Shown piece by piece: positions 54,172 through 63,232 of a stretch of 64,000 nt of DNA. The translations under genes and the position numbers were made by a program. Numbering within the stretch: position 1 is the first letter of the stretch; every line of letters starts with the position of its first letter. The stretch is from contig NZ_PQBZ01000013.1 of NCBI RefSeq assembly GCF_002964665.1, positions 546,800-610,799 on the forward strand, given 5' to 3'. This DNA comes from Pseudoalteromonas sp. T1lg23B. GTDB taxonomy: Bacteria; Pseudomonadota; Gammaproteobacteria; Enterobacterales; Alteromonadaceae. The notes under the pieces were generated by a model. It searched no databases, was not told where the DNA came from, and saw only the letters and a list, made by a program, of their open reading frames with translations.

Positions 54172-56562
54172 TTAACTTCCTTTAGCGTGCAAGTCGGCGG
54201 TGAGCTTTTTAATGGGCAAATAAGCACAAAACACCGCAGCAAGCAGTAACAACAAACATGTGTTCAACAGCGCAGGCAAATCTAAATAAAAATGAATGGT
54301 CCAGCCAAATGCGATAGGCATGACAAATTTTAATAAAGCAAACCCCAAGGCAAAACCCAATGGCATTGCAAACAGGCAGGTAAAGCCAACCAGCAAGATG
54401 GTTTGCACCAGCTTGAGTTTTTGTAATTGAGTGGCATCCACACCTAAGCTATTCAACACGGCCAACTGCTTTGCGTGTTGAGCGCTCAAACTCAGCAGGC
54501 TGATACACAGGCTGACTAACGCAATGGCGAGAATAAAGCCATTTAAAACCTTAGTGACCTTAAAAGTATCATTAAACAGTCCATTGGCAATGGCTTTGAA
54601 TCGTTTGTTCTCGGTAATATAGGTACTGTCGATCTGGTACGTGTTTATAAGGCGTTCGATAAGTTGCTCCACAGTCACACCATCATTGATAGTGAGCGAC
54701 AAACCATATACCTGCCAGTGTAACGGGCTTGTTTTGATGGTTTGCTCTTGGGTTATCAGGCCCAAAGCAGTGTTACCATAATCATAGGTAAATGCAGAAA
54801 TTCGGCATTCAAAGGTATGTTGATTTTGTTTAAATGTAATCTTGTCACCAAGTCGGTAATGATATTTTATGGTGGCTTGTTCGTTAGCGATACAGCCATT
54901 GTTTGCAAAGTGTGAGGCATTTACTGCCTCCCCTGAGGTTAAGTTTATATGTGCAAAGGCTAACTGCCCTTGTCCAAAGCTCGTCAGCTTTGCTGGTATT
55001 TTATTGATGTAGCCATTGCTTGCCATATAAATGCCAACCCGTTCTGTGAGGTCGTCAGCGCTCAAACGTGCGCGAAGTTCTGGGTCGTATTTATCTACTT
55101 GAATATACACATCAGCACTTAATTGCTTTTCTAGGTGAGCATTGAGCGTGTTGCTAAAGCTTTTAACCATGATCTGCATGCCAATGGCACTACCAAGGGC
55201 CACCAAAATTGCCACGATAGCAATTCTCAACTCTTTTAATTGCAGCTTGCTGTCTGCATATAGCCATTGCCACAAAGGGGCCGAAAATGGATTTTGCAAG
55301 CTCAGTACCCTTTGTAGGCTTTTTGGGGTGATCAGCACAAATAGCAATAAAATGAAAAAGCACAGCAGTAGCGCGTCAAACTCAGATTGGGCGTTAAAAT
55401 ACAAGTAACCGAGTGCCGCAATCACCCCCCCTAGAACCGAATAAAACAGGGTGTTGCTTTGCTTTTGTACTGCGTTTTTTTGCGTTGCTAGCATCAGGGT
55501 GAGTGTGGCGATATTAACCACAAACCCCAGTGCTAGGGTTTGCCATTGCCACTGTATCGTCAATGCTTGTTCAAGTTTATAAAGCCCCATGAGCGTGCGG
55601 TTTACGTCAAGTACCAAAGCATTGGCAATAACAAACCCTGCGACACTACCTAGCAGCGCAGTAACAAAGCTCATCAAGGTAAACTCAATCACAATAGCGG
55701 TGCGAATAGCCTTAGGTGAGCACCCTAAAATATTAAACTGACCAAGCAGCTTTTTTCGCCCTGCAATTGAGAGCTTAATTGCATTGAAACTTAAAAAGGC
55801 AGCAACAATGTAGCCCAGTAAGGCAAGTGCAGCGAGGTTAAAAAAGAACGCCTCAGACAGAGCATCAAAGTCTTGCTCTTGTGTGGCAACAAGCCTTGCG
55901 TCATGGGCCAAAATGGCCTCGACCTGTGGAATTTGCTCAGGAGTTAAACCAACAAATTCAATAAAGCTGAGTTGGCCCTTGGCTTCAAGTAACATATCCG
56001 CATAAGCCAAGTCCGTAATCGACCATATGCCAATACCATCAGCCAAGCTGAAGCTGGGTGTATATGGGCTATTTGCAAGTTGGAGTGTGTTGTTAGTCGT
56101 CGCCAGCTTTAGTTTTTCAGCCTGTTTGCTATCTATCAAAATGGTATCAAACGCAAATCCCGTATTGCCATCACTGCCAGATTGCTGCGCGTTGCTTGGC
56201 GCGGGTTTGGTCATCCAAATGAGGCTATCTACGCCTTGTAGATAAAGTGTGTCACCCGATGCCAGCGTTAGTTTGGCGCGTAACACAGGCTGTGCGTTGG
56301 TAAAGCCCTGTTCGCGTAACTTTAACCATAATTTCCCATCAATGTAGTTTTGGCCAATGGGCGGTTTTACAATATGGCTGACGGTCGCATCAATGAGTGC
56401 GGATGATTTCTGATGGCGGCTTTTGGCTTCTTGGTTGAGCCCAGCAATGGCGCTCAGTAGGGCGCTTCCTAAACTTAGGCCAACGATAAACAGTAATAGT
56501 AACCACGGGTGGCGTCTAAAATACGCAAGGTGCGTATTTAAAATGAGCTTAATTTCAGTCAT
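54172..56562 (-). CDS. FtsX-type ABC transporter permease (AttF/AttG-like)
   Basis: A 796-residue permease from the [11 protein letters not shown]. It has an N-terminal membrane helix (WLLLLFIVGLSLGSALLSAI), a periplasmic MacB-like domain, three helices, a second helix block and a second periplasmic domain. Three final helices are typical of FtsX permeases (SLCISLLSLSAQHAKQLAVLNSLG between them). Two FtsX modules in one chain suggest it works as a monomeric pair, or with its copies as a dimer. The start overlaps the ATPase stop by 8 bases. It probably moves a lipid or lipoprotein-like substrate to the AttH partner. Confidence 0.85.
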   Translation of the reverse strand: MTEIKLILNTHLAYFRRHPWLLLLFIVGLSLGSALLSAIAGLNQEAKSRHQKSSALIDATVSHIVKPPIGQNYIDGKLWLKLREQGFTNAQPVLRAKLTLASGDTLYLQGVDSLIWMTKPAPSNAQQSGSDGNTGFAFDTILIDSKQAEKLKLATTNNTLQLANSPYTPSFSLADGIGIWSITDLAYADMLLEAKGQLSFIEFVGLTPEQIPQVEAILAHDARLVATQEQDFDALSEAFFFNLAALALLGYIVAAFLSFNAIKLSIAGRKKLLGQFNILGCSPKAIRTAIVIEFTLMSFVTALLGSVAGFVIANALVLDVNRTLMGLYKLEQALTIQWQWQTLALGFVVNIATLTLMLATQKNAVQKQSNTLFYSVLGGVIAALGYLYFNAQSEFDALLLCFFILLLFVLITPKSLQRVLSLQNPFSAPLWQWLYADSKLQLKELRIAIVAILVALGSAIGMQIMVKSFSNTLNAHLEKQLSADVYIQVDKYDPELRARLSADDLTERVGIYMASNGYINKIPAKLTSFGQGQLAFAHINLTSGEAVNASHFANNGCIANEQATIKYHYRLGDKITFKQNQHTFECRISAFTYDYGNTALGLITQEQTIKTSPLHWQVYGLSLTINDGVTVEQLIERLINTYQIDSTYITENKRFKAIANGLFNDTFKVTKVLNGFILAIALVSLCISLLSLSAQHAKQLAVLNSLGVDATQLQKLKLVQTILLVGFTCLFAMPLGFALGFALLKFVMPIAFGWTIHFYLDLPALLNTCLLLLLAAVFCAYLPIKKLTADLHAKGS

Positions 56563-57211
56563 TGAACTGCCCGTTTGCGAGCACTTTAACGCTATCAAAA
56601 TACTGGGTGAGCTGTTGCGAGTGGGTCACCATGACTAAGTTCATTTGTCTTTCTTTACATAAAGTTGTCAGCATTTCGACCACTTGATGAGAGCGCGCTT
56701 GATCAAGATTGCCCGTCGGTTCATCGGCTAAGATCAGCTTAGGTTGGTTAAGTAACGCTCTGGCAATACCAACACGCTGTTGCTCACCACCTGAGAGCTG
56801 GCTAGGCAATTTATTCAGCTTGTTGCTTAATCCCAGTTGCTCAACCAAAGTATCGAGCGCTTCAGGTGGCTGGTTTGGAAAATTGAGCTGATGTTGAAAC
56901 AGAATGTTTTGTTTCACAGTGAGACAGTCAAGCAGTTGATAATGTTGAAAAATAAGGCCTATCTTACGGCGGAAGTGCGCAAGTTGTTGCTTGCTATAAG
57001 AAGAAATAAGCTCGTCATTTACTTCAATTTGTCCGCTATCAGGGCTGAGTAAACCTGCCAATAAGTGCAGTAGTGTGGTTTTTCCAGAGCCACTATCACC
57101 AAGTAAAGCAACTTGCTCTTGTGCTGCAATTTTAAAACTAAAGCCATCAAATAGAGTTTGAACTTGGTCGCCATCTTGTCGGCTAAAACATAAGTCGGTC
57201 ACACTAATCAC
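56555..57211 (-). CDS. ABC transporter ATP-binding protein (LolD/AttE-like)
   Basis: A 218-residue ATPase with Walker [18 protein letters not shown]-loop [18 protein letters not shown] signature [16 protein letters not shown] and Walker [13 protein letters not shown]. These are the marks of LolD/MacB-type subunits that drive FtsX-like permeases. It starts at GTG with AAGGAA upstream and is the first gene of the three-gene attE-(F/G)-attH-like operon. Confidence 0.9.
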   Translation of the reverse strand: MISVTDLCFSRQDGDQVQTLFDGFSFKIAAQEQVALLGDSGSGKTTLLHLLAGLLSPDSGQIEVNDELISSYSKQQLAHFRRKIGLIFQHYQLLDCLTVKQNILFQHQLNFPNQPPEALDTLVEQLGLSNKLNKLPSQLSGGEQQRVGIARALLNQPKLILADEPTGNLDQARSHQVVEMLTTLCKERQMNLVMVTHSQQLTQYFDSVKVLANGQFND

Positions 57212-57580
57212 TGTAATTCCTTGTTACTCAGTGGTTTTAGCTAGATTACAGAAATAGCGCTGTGAAAAAAAGCGAAACATGTAACAAGGAATGTTTAGGG
57301 AGTGTGCGTATCAACGCCAATATTGGCATGTAATTTGGCTAAGTAAATATGGATTTGATGAGTGCGTTGGGAGGGAGCAACCGAGCTAGCTGCTAAGAAT
57401 AATAAATAAGAATTCTGATTCATGAACTTACATTTTTTTATGGGATAACTCATGGCAAGACACTTTTTTGATCTCGCACACTGATTTCACATTTATGAAA
57501 ATAATCTGACTTTTTACCCTTGAGGTTTTCGCAAATGACCTCAATACTGTAATTGAGGTAAACAAGAAAAGGATAAATGT
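57212..57580. other. 369-base divergent gap between the ABC operon and hpf
   Basis: AT-rich, no gene seen. It should hold the promoters of both transcripts, but no clear consensus promoter was found. A TTGGCATGTAATTTGGC stretch is only a poor sigma-54 match. Confidence 0.5.
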
Positions 57581-57937
57581 ATGAAGATAAATCTATCGGG
57601 CCACCATGTGGATGTTACAGATGCAGTAAGAGCTCACGTTCAAGAAAAGTTTGCCAAAACAGCTACACATTTTCCGTCGTTATTGTCATTAGACATCATT
57701 ATAAGTAATGAGAACAAAAAGTTTTACACGGAAATATCGACTACGTATTCTGGCGTGCGTATTGCAGTTAAGGGGGAAGGGGACGTAATGTATCCCGCAA
57801 TCGCGAACGCTGCTAAAAAATTAGATGCCTCACTAAAACATAGAAAAGGGCAACTGAAAGCAAATTTACACAATAAGCCGGTGAGTACAACACCAGAGAT
57901 CGCACACGAAATTATTCAAGAAATGGATTTACGTTAA
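57581..57937 (+). CDS. hpf: Ribosome hibernation promoting factor
   Basis: A 118-residue short-type HPF/YfiA-fold protein: KINLSGHHVDVTDAVRAHVQEKF, quoted in part, then ISTTYSGVRIAVKGEGDVMYPAIANAAKKLD. A basic tail follows (HRKGQLKANLHNK). It binds the decoding site of idle ribosomes and promotes 100S dimers in stationary phase. Slightly longer than E. coli HPF (95) and near YfiA (113). It is not next to rpoN here, so the exact subtype (HPF or YfiA) is open. A terminator follows. Confidence 0.88.
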   Translation: MKINLSGHHVDVTDAVRAHVQEKFAKTATHFPSLLSLDIIISNENKKFYTEISTTYSGVRIAVKGEGDVMYPAIANAAKKLDASLKHRKGQLKANLHNKPVSTTPEIAHEIIQEMDLR

Positions 57938-57965
57938 GGTAATAGTGCCTAACGTGATATCAGCA

Positions 57966-57992
57966 AAGAGGGCCTTAACAGGCCCTTTTTTT
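57966..57992 (+). terminator. Terminator after hpf
   Basis: GAGGGCC-TTAACA-GGCCCTTTTTTT: a GC-rich stem and seven Ts. Confidence 0.9.
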
Positions 57993-58036
57993 ATGTTAGA
58001 CTGAGCAACAGTCTTACCCCTTATAAAGTAGTTTAA

Positions 58037-58954
58037 ATGACCGATTATCAAGCCGTTTTAGATACCGCCTTCGCGCACATTCAACCCTTGTTACTCTCAG
58101 GTAAAGTGGCTGATTATATTCCGGCGTTGGCGGAGCAAAAACTCGGTCAATTCGCCATGGCGTTACACACTATTGACGGAAAAACCTATACGGTGGGGGA
58201 GTGTCAGGCGCGTTTTACGGTGCAATCAGTATCTAAAGTGATGACTCTGACTATGGCGTTGCAGCGTTATGAGGATGAGCTTTGGCAACGCGTCGGCAAA
58301 GAGCCATCAGGCACCGCTTTTAACTCTTTAACGCAGCTTGAATTTGAAAATGGTATTCCTCGCAACCCTTTTATAAATGCCGGAGCGATTGTCACCTGTG
58401 ATGCGCTGTTCTCACGTTTAGGTGCGCCAATTTATACCATGCTTGAACAGTATCGTCGTCAGTCTGGTAACGACAAGGTGGTGATCAACAAAAAGGTGGC
58501 ACAGTCTGAATTTGAACATCGTTTTCGCAATGCGGCGATGGCGTATTTAATGAAGTCATTCGGCAATTTTACCAATGAAGTTGAAGAAGTACTTTGGTGC
58601 TACTTCAATTACTGTGCAATTGAAATTAACTGTGCCGAGTTGGCGCGAACTTTCTCATACCTATCCAATCAAGGATATTGCGCGCAAAGCCAACAACAGT
58701 TACTCAGTGCAAAACAAACCAAACAGTTAAATTCGTTACTGTTTACAAGCGGGCTTTACGATGCTGCTGGAGATTTTGCTTATCGCGTTGGGATGCCGGG
58801 CAAATCTGGTGTATCGGGTACGATTATCGCCGTTGTACCAGGAAAGTTTACCGTGGCAGTTTGGTCACCTGGTCTGGATAAATTTGGTAATTCTGTTGCC
58901 GGCATCGCGGCATTGGAGTGTTTGTCAGAACAGCTTAATACTGCGATCTTCTAA
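58037..58954 (+). CDS. glsA: Glutaminase
   Basis: A 305-residue serine-dependent glutaminase hydrolysing glutamine to glutamate and ammonia. The beta-lactamase-like fold shows the S-x-x-K nucleophile in VQSVSKVMTL, then GIPRNPFINAGAIV, VEEVLWCYFNYCAIE and GMPGKSGVSGTIIAVVPGKF. Length and motifs match E. coli GlsB/YneH. It stands alone, with hpf upstream after a terminator. Confidence 0.95.
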   Translation: MTDYQAVLDTAFAHIQPLLLSGKVADYIPALAEQKLGQFAMALHTIDGKTYTVGECQARFTVQSVSKVMTLTMALQRYEDELWQRVGKEPSGTAFNSLTQLEFENGIPRNPFINAGAIVTCDALFSRLGAPIYTMLEQYRRQSGNDKVVINKKVAQSEFEHRFRNAAMAYLMKSFGNFTNEVEEVLWCYFNYCAIEINCAELARTFSYLSNQGYCAQSQQQLLSAKQTKQLNSLLFTSGLYDAAGDFAYRVGMPGKSGVSGTIIAVVPGKFTVAVWSPGLDKFGNSVAGIAALECLSEQLNTAIF

Positions 58955-59443
58955 ACAATAAACTAAGCCGAAAATAGTGAATTCACTGTTAAGGCTTAGC
59001 CCTCTCATTATTATGGCGTCCATTAAGCTTCCTCGCTAATTTAGGGCGCCTTTAAACCTTGACGTGGCGCTTCTCAGCTTATGCTGTTTCTATGCGTGTA
59101 ATTCAGTGTAATTCCCCATTATTCATATTGTTGGCACAATGGATAACGGCTTGTTTTGTAATCTCATATTGAACAGCTATCGAATTAAAAATGAATAGTC
59201 CAGTGTAAGGTGTACTTCACAAAAAGAATGGTATTTGTGGCTTCTTTGCTAAGGGTTTAAGGCACTTTTTGTGTTCTTTATTTTTGGTTTGAAAATAAAC
59301 AATTAAAGCAACCAGTTATTGAGATTAAAAACTTAGTACTTCTGCAACGTTTGACTAGACTGAATCATTGAGTAGCAATGAATACCGACTGAATCTTGCA
59401 GTGGAACGTTTTAGTCAAGGACCCTTGGAGCTAGGTAGCATTA
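58955..59443. other. 489-base gap with a nested inverted repeat
   Basis: No gene seen. At 58963-58999, CTAAGCC...GGCTTAG encloses the perfect palindrome AGTGAATTCACT (58976-58987), a cruciform-capable element after glsA. The rest is AT-rich; a sigma-70 promoter for the next gene is likely but not clear. Confidence 0.55.
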
Positions 59444-60682
59444 ATGGAAAAACCACAATTAGAAAAAGCGTCAGCGCTTGGATATGCTGATCCTCACATT
59501 GATGAGTTGCTAAAGCATTCAATTCGCACCCAACTTGAGTCTTTATTGAAGTCAAAAGTTACAACAGAACAACGAGTGCAACTCCTACAAAAAAGTTTTG
59601 TTGAGGCGATGACTTTGGTATTGAGTGACACCCAAGTAACCCACCAACAGTTAGTCAAAGCATTTGAAAACATGTACGACCAAGCTGTGCAGTCGATGGC
59701 GTTGGCAGACTTGAGTCAGGAAGTATTGACGCGTCAATATATATCGGCCACCGGTTTAGTTATGTCGGTGCATAATTGTAAGCATACGATTAAAGATGTG
59801 TATCGCATCAAGGGATATGCTCGCGGTATTGATCAAGCCATTCGTGGCAAATTAAAAAACAATTCAACCATCACCATTTTATATCCAGCCTGTGGCCCTT
59901 TTGCACCACTTTTGTTACCGCTGTTGAGCTATTACAAAAACTCGCAAACCTTTGACTCACAGCAGATCAAGGTCATTCTGGTTGATGTGCAGCCGGGTGC
60001 AGTGATGACTCTTAAACAGTTGATAAAAGACTTACAACTGGATGATTACATATTACAAATAGCAGAAGCGGATGCGACCCAATTTACCCCCGATGTTGCA
60101 ATAGATCTGTTAGTGCTTGAAGCTATGCAACATGGTTTTACCAAAGAGGGGCAGTTGAGTATTGCCAAGCACTTGGTGAAGTTTCTCAACATAGATGGCT
60201 GGATGATCCCACAAAATGTGTCGGTAAAAGGCATGATGGTTATTGGTGAAACTGAGTTTAACCAGCAATGGAAAAACGTTGAATATAGTCACTCAATGAA
60301 TGTAAACAATCAGGCGCAGCAAGATAGAGTGGAGCTAGGAGAAATACTGCGTATCAATAAATCAACGCTATTGGCCATGGATGAATTGGAACTTCAAGAT
60401 GGCGTTAGGGTGATCTCCGCAAACCAGATTGTGTTACCCACCGATGTTGATGATATGAGCAAGCGAATCTTAGCGATTTATGCGCACATCGATACATTTG
60501 CAGAGGAGTCAGTTGGTCAATATGACTCTGGAATAACGAACCCAAAGCCGGATATGACTTTTTACGTCGATCTTAAACCTCGGGAAGTCGAACATACGCA
60601 CTTTGTAGCAAGTAGCGGCGACACGGTGCAATTTTATTATCAATTAAGCGGCTTGACGGGGTTTGTGCCCGTAAAAATATAG
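59444..60682 (+). CDS. SAM-dependent methyltransferase, PRMT-like
   Basis: A 412-residue protein. An N-terminal helical region of about 130 residues is followed by a class I methyltransferase fold: motif I ITILYPACGPFAPLLLPLL, acidic end of strand 2 VILVDVQPGAV, a motif II-III region with LDDYILQIAEADA and LLVLEAMQHGFTKEGQLS, then LNIDGWMIPQNVSV. The E/D-rich loop and late beta-barrel-like C-terminus resemble protein arginine or PRMT5-type methyltransferases. It is followed after 7 bases by an Fmt-like formyltransferase, so the two probably modify one product. Substrate unknown. GGAGCTAGG precedes the ATG. Confidence 0.65.
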   Translation: MEKPQLEKASALGYADPHIDELLKHSIRTQLESLLKSKVTTEQRVQLLQKSFVEAMTLVLSDTQVTHQQLVKAFENMYDQAVQSMALADLSQEVLTRQYISATGLVMSVHNCKHTIKDVYRIKGYARGIDQAIRGKLKNNSTITILYPACGPFAPLLLPLLSYYKNSQTFDSQQIKVILVDVQPGAVMTLKQLIKDLQLDDYILQIAEADATQFTPDVAIDLLVLEAMQHGFTKEGQLSIAKHLVKFLNIDGWMIPQNVSVKGMMVIGETEFNQQWKNVEYSHSMNVNNQAQQDRVELGEILRINKSTLLAMDELELQDGVRVISANQIVLPTDVDDMSKRILAIYAHIDTFAEESVGQYDSGITNPKPDMTFYVDLKPREVEHTHFVASSGDTVQFYYQLSGLTGFVPVKI

Positions 60683-60689
60683 GGAGAAG

Positions 60690-61643
60690 GTGATGAATCG
60701 GTATGCTGTTTTTACGGGGAGCTGTCTCAGTTTGCCAGCGATTGAATACTTGCACAAAGCGAATCTCTTAGCATGCGTCGTTTTGCCCGATGGCGAACCA
60801 AATTCAGATTTGTTACAGCTTCAACAGTGGCTTAAGCATCAACAGATAGCTGTTTTAGGCTATTCTAACAAAGATGACCAGCAACTCATTGCTAGCCTAG
60901 ATGGCTTACAAGCCCAAAAAGGAATGGTTTATTTATTTAGACATAAAATAAGAAAAGATTTAATCCAGTATTTCAATCAAGAGCTTGTAAATATACATCC
61001 AAGCCATTTACCAGATTACCGAGGTCCGCAACCTTTATATTGGCAAATTCGTAATGGGGAAACTACCACGGCACTGACCATTCACAAAGTCGCAGAAGAA
61101 TTAGATAGTGGTGATATAGGCTATCGCGTTGACATAGATATACATCCATTTGAGACCATAAAGTGCCTACACCAAAAGGTTGCTCAAACACTACCGTATT
61201 TAGTTTCAAACTTTATTCAGTTAGATAAGGAACACAAGTTAGCTTGGCACAAGCAGCCGTCTGGCGGCAATAAGCTTGCTCCTGCAATCGAACATGTTGA
61301 CTTATTCATTGATTGGTTTAAGCACAGTACGCACGAAATTGTGAACATGGCACGAGCAGGCAATGCCGATATGACTTGCGCTGTATTTCGGTTTAGCCAA
61401 AGTACATTCCAACTCATTCAGGCGTCTAAAGTTGACTGTACGTTATCTGGCATTAAGCCTGGCACTATCATTGAGCTTGATAAAAGTGTAGGGCTGATCA
61501 TTAAAACATCAGATGGGGCCGTAAAGCTGGATATTATTGGTACGCAGCAGGGGTGTTTTGATGGCTATCGGTTTGCGATGTTGTTTGCTCTGGACCCAGG
61601 TATGGAGCTTGAAAGTGGTGCAGGTAATGATTTCAGGTATTGA
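60690..61643 (+). CDS. Fmt-like formyltransferase, not the housekeeping Fmt
   Basis: A 317-residue protein whose N-terminal domain has the formyltransferase catalytic set: Asn and His in LVNIHPSHLPDYRGPQPL and Asp in EELDSGDIGY. This matches Asn-His-Asp of Fmt and GART. The C-terminal domain (PGTIIELDKSVGLIIKTSDG) matches Fmt's OB-like domain. True fmt usually sits with def; here it is paired with a PRMT-like methyltransferase, so it may formylate a small molecule or sugar amine, as in natural-product or O-antigen clusters. Starts 7 bases after the methyltransferase stop. Confidence 0.75.
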   Translation: MMNRYAVFTGSCLSLPAIEYLHKANLLACVVLPDGEPNSDLLQLQQWLKHQQIAVLGYSNKDDQQLIASLDGLQAQKGMVYLFRHKIRKDLIQYFNQELVNIHPSHLPDYRGPQPLYWQIRNGETTTALTIHKVAEELDSGDIGYRVDIDIHPFETIKCLHQKVAQTLPYLVSNFIQLDKEHKLAWHKQPSGGNKLAPAIEHVDLFIDWFKHSTHEIVNMARAGNADMTCAVFRFSQSTFQLIQASKVDCTLSGIKPGTIIELDKSVGLIIKTSDGAVKLDIIGTQQGCFDGYRFAMLFALDPGMELESGAGNDFRY

Positions 61644-61767
61644 TGACACATAACCCCGTTTTTATATGAAGCTTAGTTTAGATGGAAATGATAACTGCCC
61701 TGCTGATGTTTTTATCAATCCTGCATTCTAACTATGCTCTGACATTAACCTCAGAAGCGAGATAGAT

Positions 61768-62247
61768 ATGAACATAAAGGTAAACCTCACGAATCGTTAT
61801 GAATATGAGCTACTTGTCTACCCCTATGACAATGGCAACTATCCTGACATTAGTAAGGCTCAAAAGGTTGCTCCAAAAGACGGCAGTGCTGAACTGTCAA
61901 TAAAAAGTGGCCAAAGCCAGATAGTTGAAATTCCAGGAATGGGGAGTTTGTTGGTGCAATTTCTCGGCGAACAACGATTGGAAAGTTGTCACGATAGATT
62001 TTGTGAAAATCCAAGCGACTTTGACAAGTATCAGCAAATGGCACTGCTGAGATACAAAACAACTGAACTCTACTGGCGCTTTCCTACCAGTGACGAGGCG
62101 GCTGAATTGCAGCTTAGTGTGAATGACTTGGGGACAGTGTGCTTAGACAAAGTTGTATCAGGAGAGGCTCGACAAGTGTCTTTACCTGAGTTTTTTATTC
62201 CACCGGTATTTAACGTCGGCTTGCCGGAGGAAAGCAAGGAAGGCTAG
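61768..62247 (+). CDS. Hypothetical protein
   Basis: A 159-residue soluble protein beginning MNIKVNLTNRYEYELLVYPYD, quoted in part. It is beta-rich, with two nearby cysteines (LESCHDRFCENP) and a C-terminal LPEFFIPPVFNVGLPEE. No signal peptide and no recognised domain. It lies between the methyltransferase/formyltransferase pair and a tail-collar protein. The ATG follows GAAGCGAGATAGAT. Function unknown. Confidence 0.5.
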   Translation: MNIKVNLTNRYEYELLVYPYDNGNYPDISKAQKVAPKDGSAELSIKSGQSQIVEIPGMGSLLVQFLGEQRLESCHDRFCENPSDFDKYQQMALLRYKTTELYWRFPTSDEAAELQLSVNDLGTVCLDKVVSGEARQVSLPEFFIPPVFNVGLPEESKEG

Positions 62248-62405
62248 CACTAATCGCGGTAAATAGAATTGAGCAGGTTAGTAATTTAGATAGTAGGTGT
62301 AGGCAGTACCGACAATAAAGAAATTCAAACGAAACTGTGTATGGTTTTAAGCAGTAAAAGGCGCACAGTTAAACAAGGTAAGTATACAAACTTAGAGGAA
62401 TAAAT

Positions 62406-63017
62406 ATGGCTACCGAACCTTTTATTGGATCAATGATGCCTTTTGGCGGATCGTTTGTGATTGAGCGCTGGACAATGTGCTTAGGTCAGTTACAAGCCAT
62501 CAGTGAGAATACCGCACTATTTTCACTGTTAGGCACTATTTATGGGGGGGATGCCCGTACGACATTTGGTATACCTGACCTACGTGGAAGAAGCCCAGTT
62601 GGTCAAGGCCCTATGCCGGGCGGTTTAGATTATCGGCAGGGGATCAAGCTAGGTAAGGAACGCGTTACGCTTGACATAGTACATATGCCTGCACATAACC
62701 ACATGGCTGTATTTGAACCTTCTGGCTCGACAAGTGCCAGCGGTAAATTTGAAGTGGCTACCAATGAGGCGACAGCAACAACACCGTCGACGGACACATA
62801 TTTGGCAGCCAATGCCAGCGCTGCGTACTTCAAACCCGGTTTTGTTGGCGCGAATTTGGTTGAAATTCCGGGGCTCACAATCGAAGGCGGAGGCAGCGAG
62901 GGTGGCACTGTTACTGTTGGTAACACAGGTAACAGTTTACCAGTAGATATAATCAACCCTATTTTACCCATAAATTGGCTGATGGCGCTTATGGGAATAT
63001 ATCCCAGCAGAGCCTAA
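62406..63017 (+). CDS. MdpB-type phage tail-collar domain protein
   Basis: A 203-residue protein with the tail-collar pattern: ATEPFIGSMMPFGGSFVIERW, quoted in part, then LFSLLGTIYGGDARTTFGIPDLRGRSPVGQG, also only in part here, with the typical FGIPDLRGR motif and a later MPAHNH. The Ser/Thr/Ala-rich middle is followed by INPILPINWLMALMGIYPS, the family's usual ending. The family includes phage T4 short-tail-fibre collars and microcystin-dependent proteins (MdpB). No other phage genes are near. A GAGGAA ribosome site. It precedes a large secreted protein. Confidence 0.8.
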   Translation: MATEPFIGSMMPFGGSFVIERWTMCLGQLQAISENTALFSLLGTIYGGDARTTFGIPDLRGRSPVGQGPMPGGLDYRQGIKLGKERVTLDIVHMPAHNHMAVFEPSGSTSASGKFEVATNEATATTPSTDTYLAANASAAYFKPGFVGANLVEIPGLTIEGGGSEGGTVTVGNTGNSLPVDIINPILPINWLMALMGIYPSRA

Positions 63018-63030
63018 ATAAGCAGACGAT

Positions 63031-63059
63031 GCGGCTAACCTGTTTGGCTGGCCGCATAG
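63031..63059 (+). terminator. Hairpin after the tail-collar gene
   Basis: ATGCGGC...GCCGCAT with a 15-base loop; the following sequence has only a short T run (GTTTTATTT). A weak terminator is possible. Confidence 0.5.
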
Positions 63060-63232
63060 CACGTTTTATTTCAGGCAGGTCAATGATTTGGTTAGGGCGT
63101 GAAAAATATTACTTGGCAGTCTAATTGTTGGTTTTTATGACGTTTGCGGTAAACACGGCACAAAAAGAGTGAATGACCTTGATTAGTTAGTTGCTACTTA
63201 TTATTCGTAAGTTTGGTGTATAGGATAAAATT

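Noticed and set aside
57328..57345. Possible sigma-54 promoter ahead of hpf
   Set aside because: GG and GC spacing is present only approximately; the -12 element is not TTGC.
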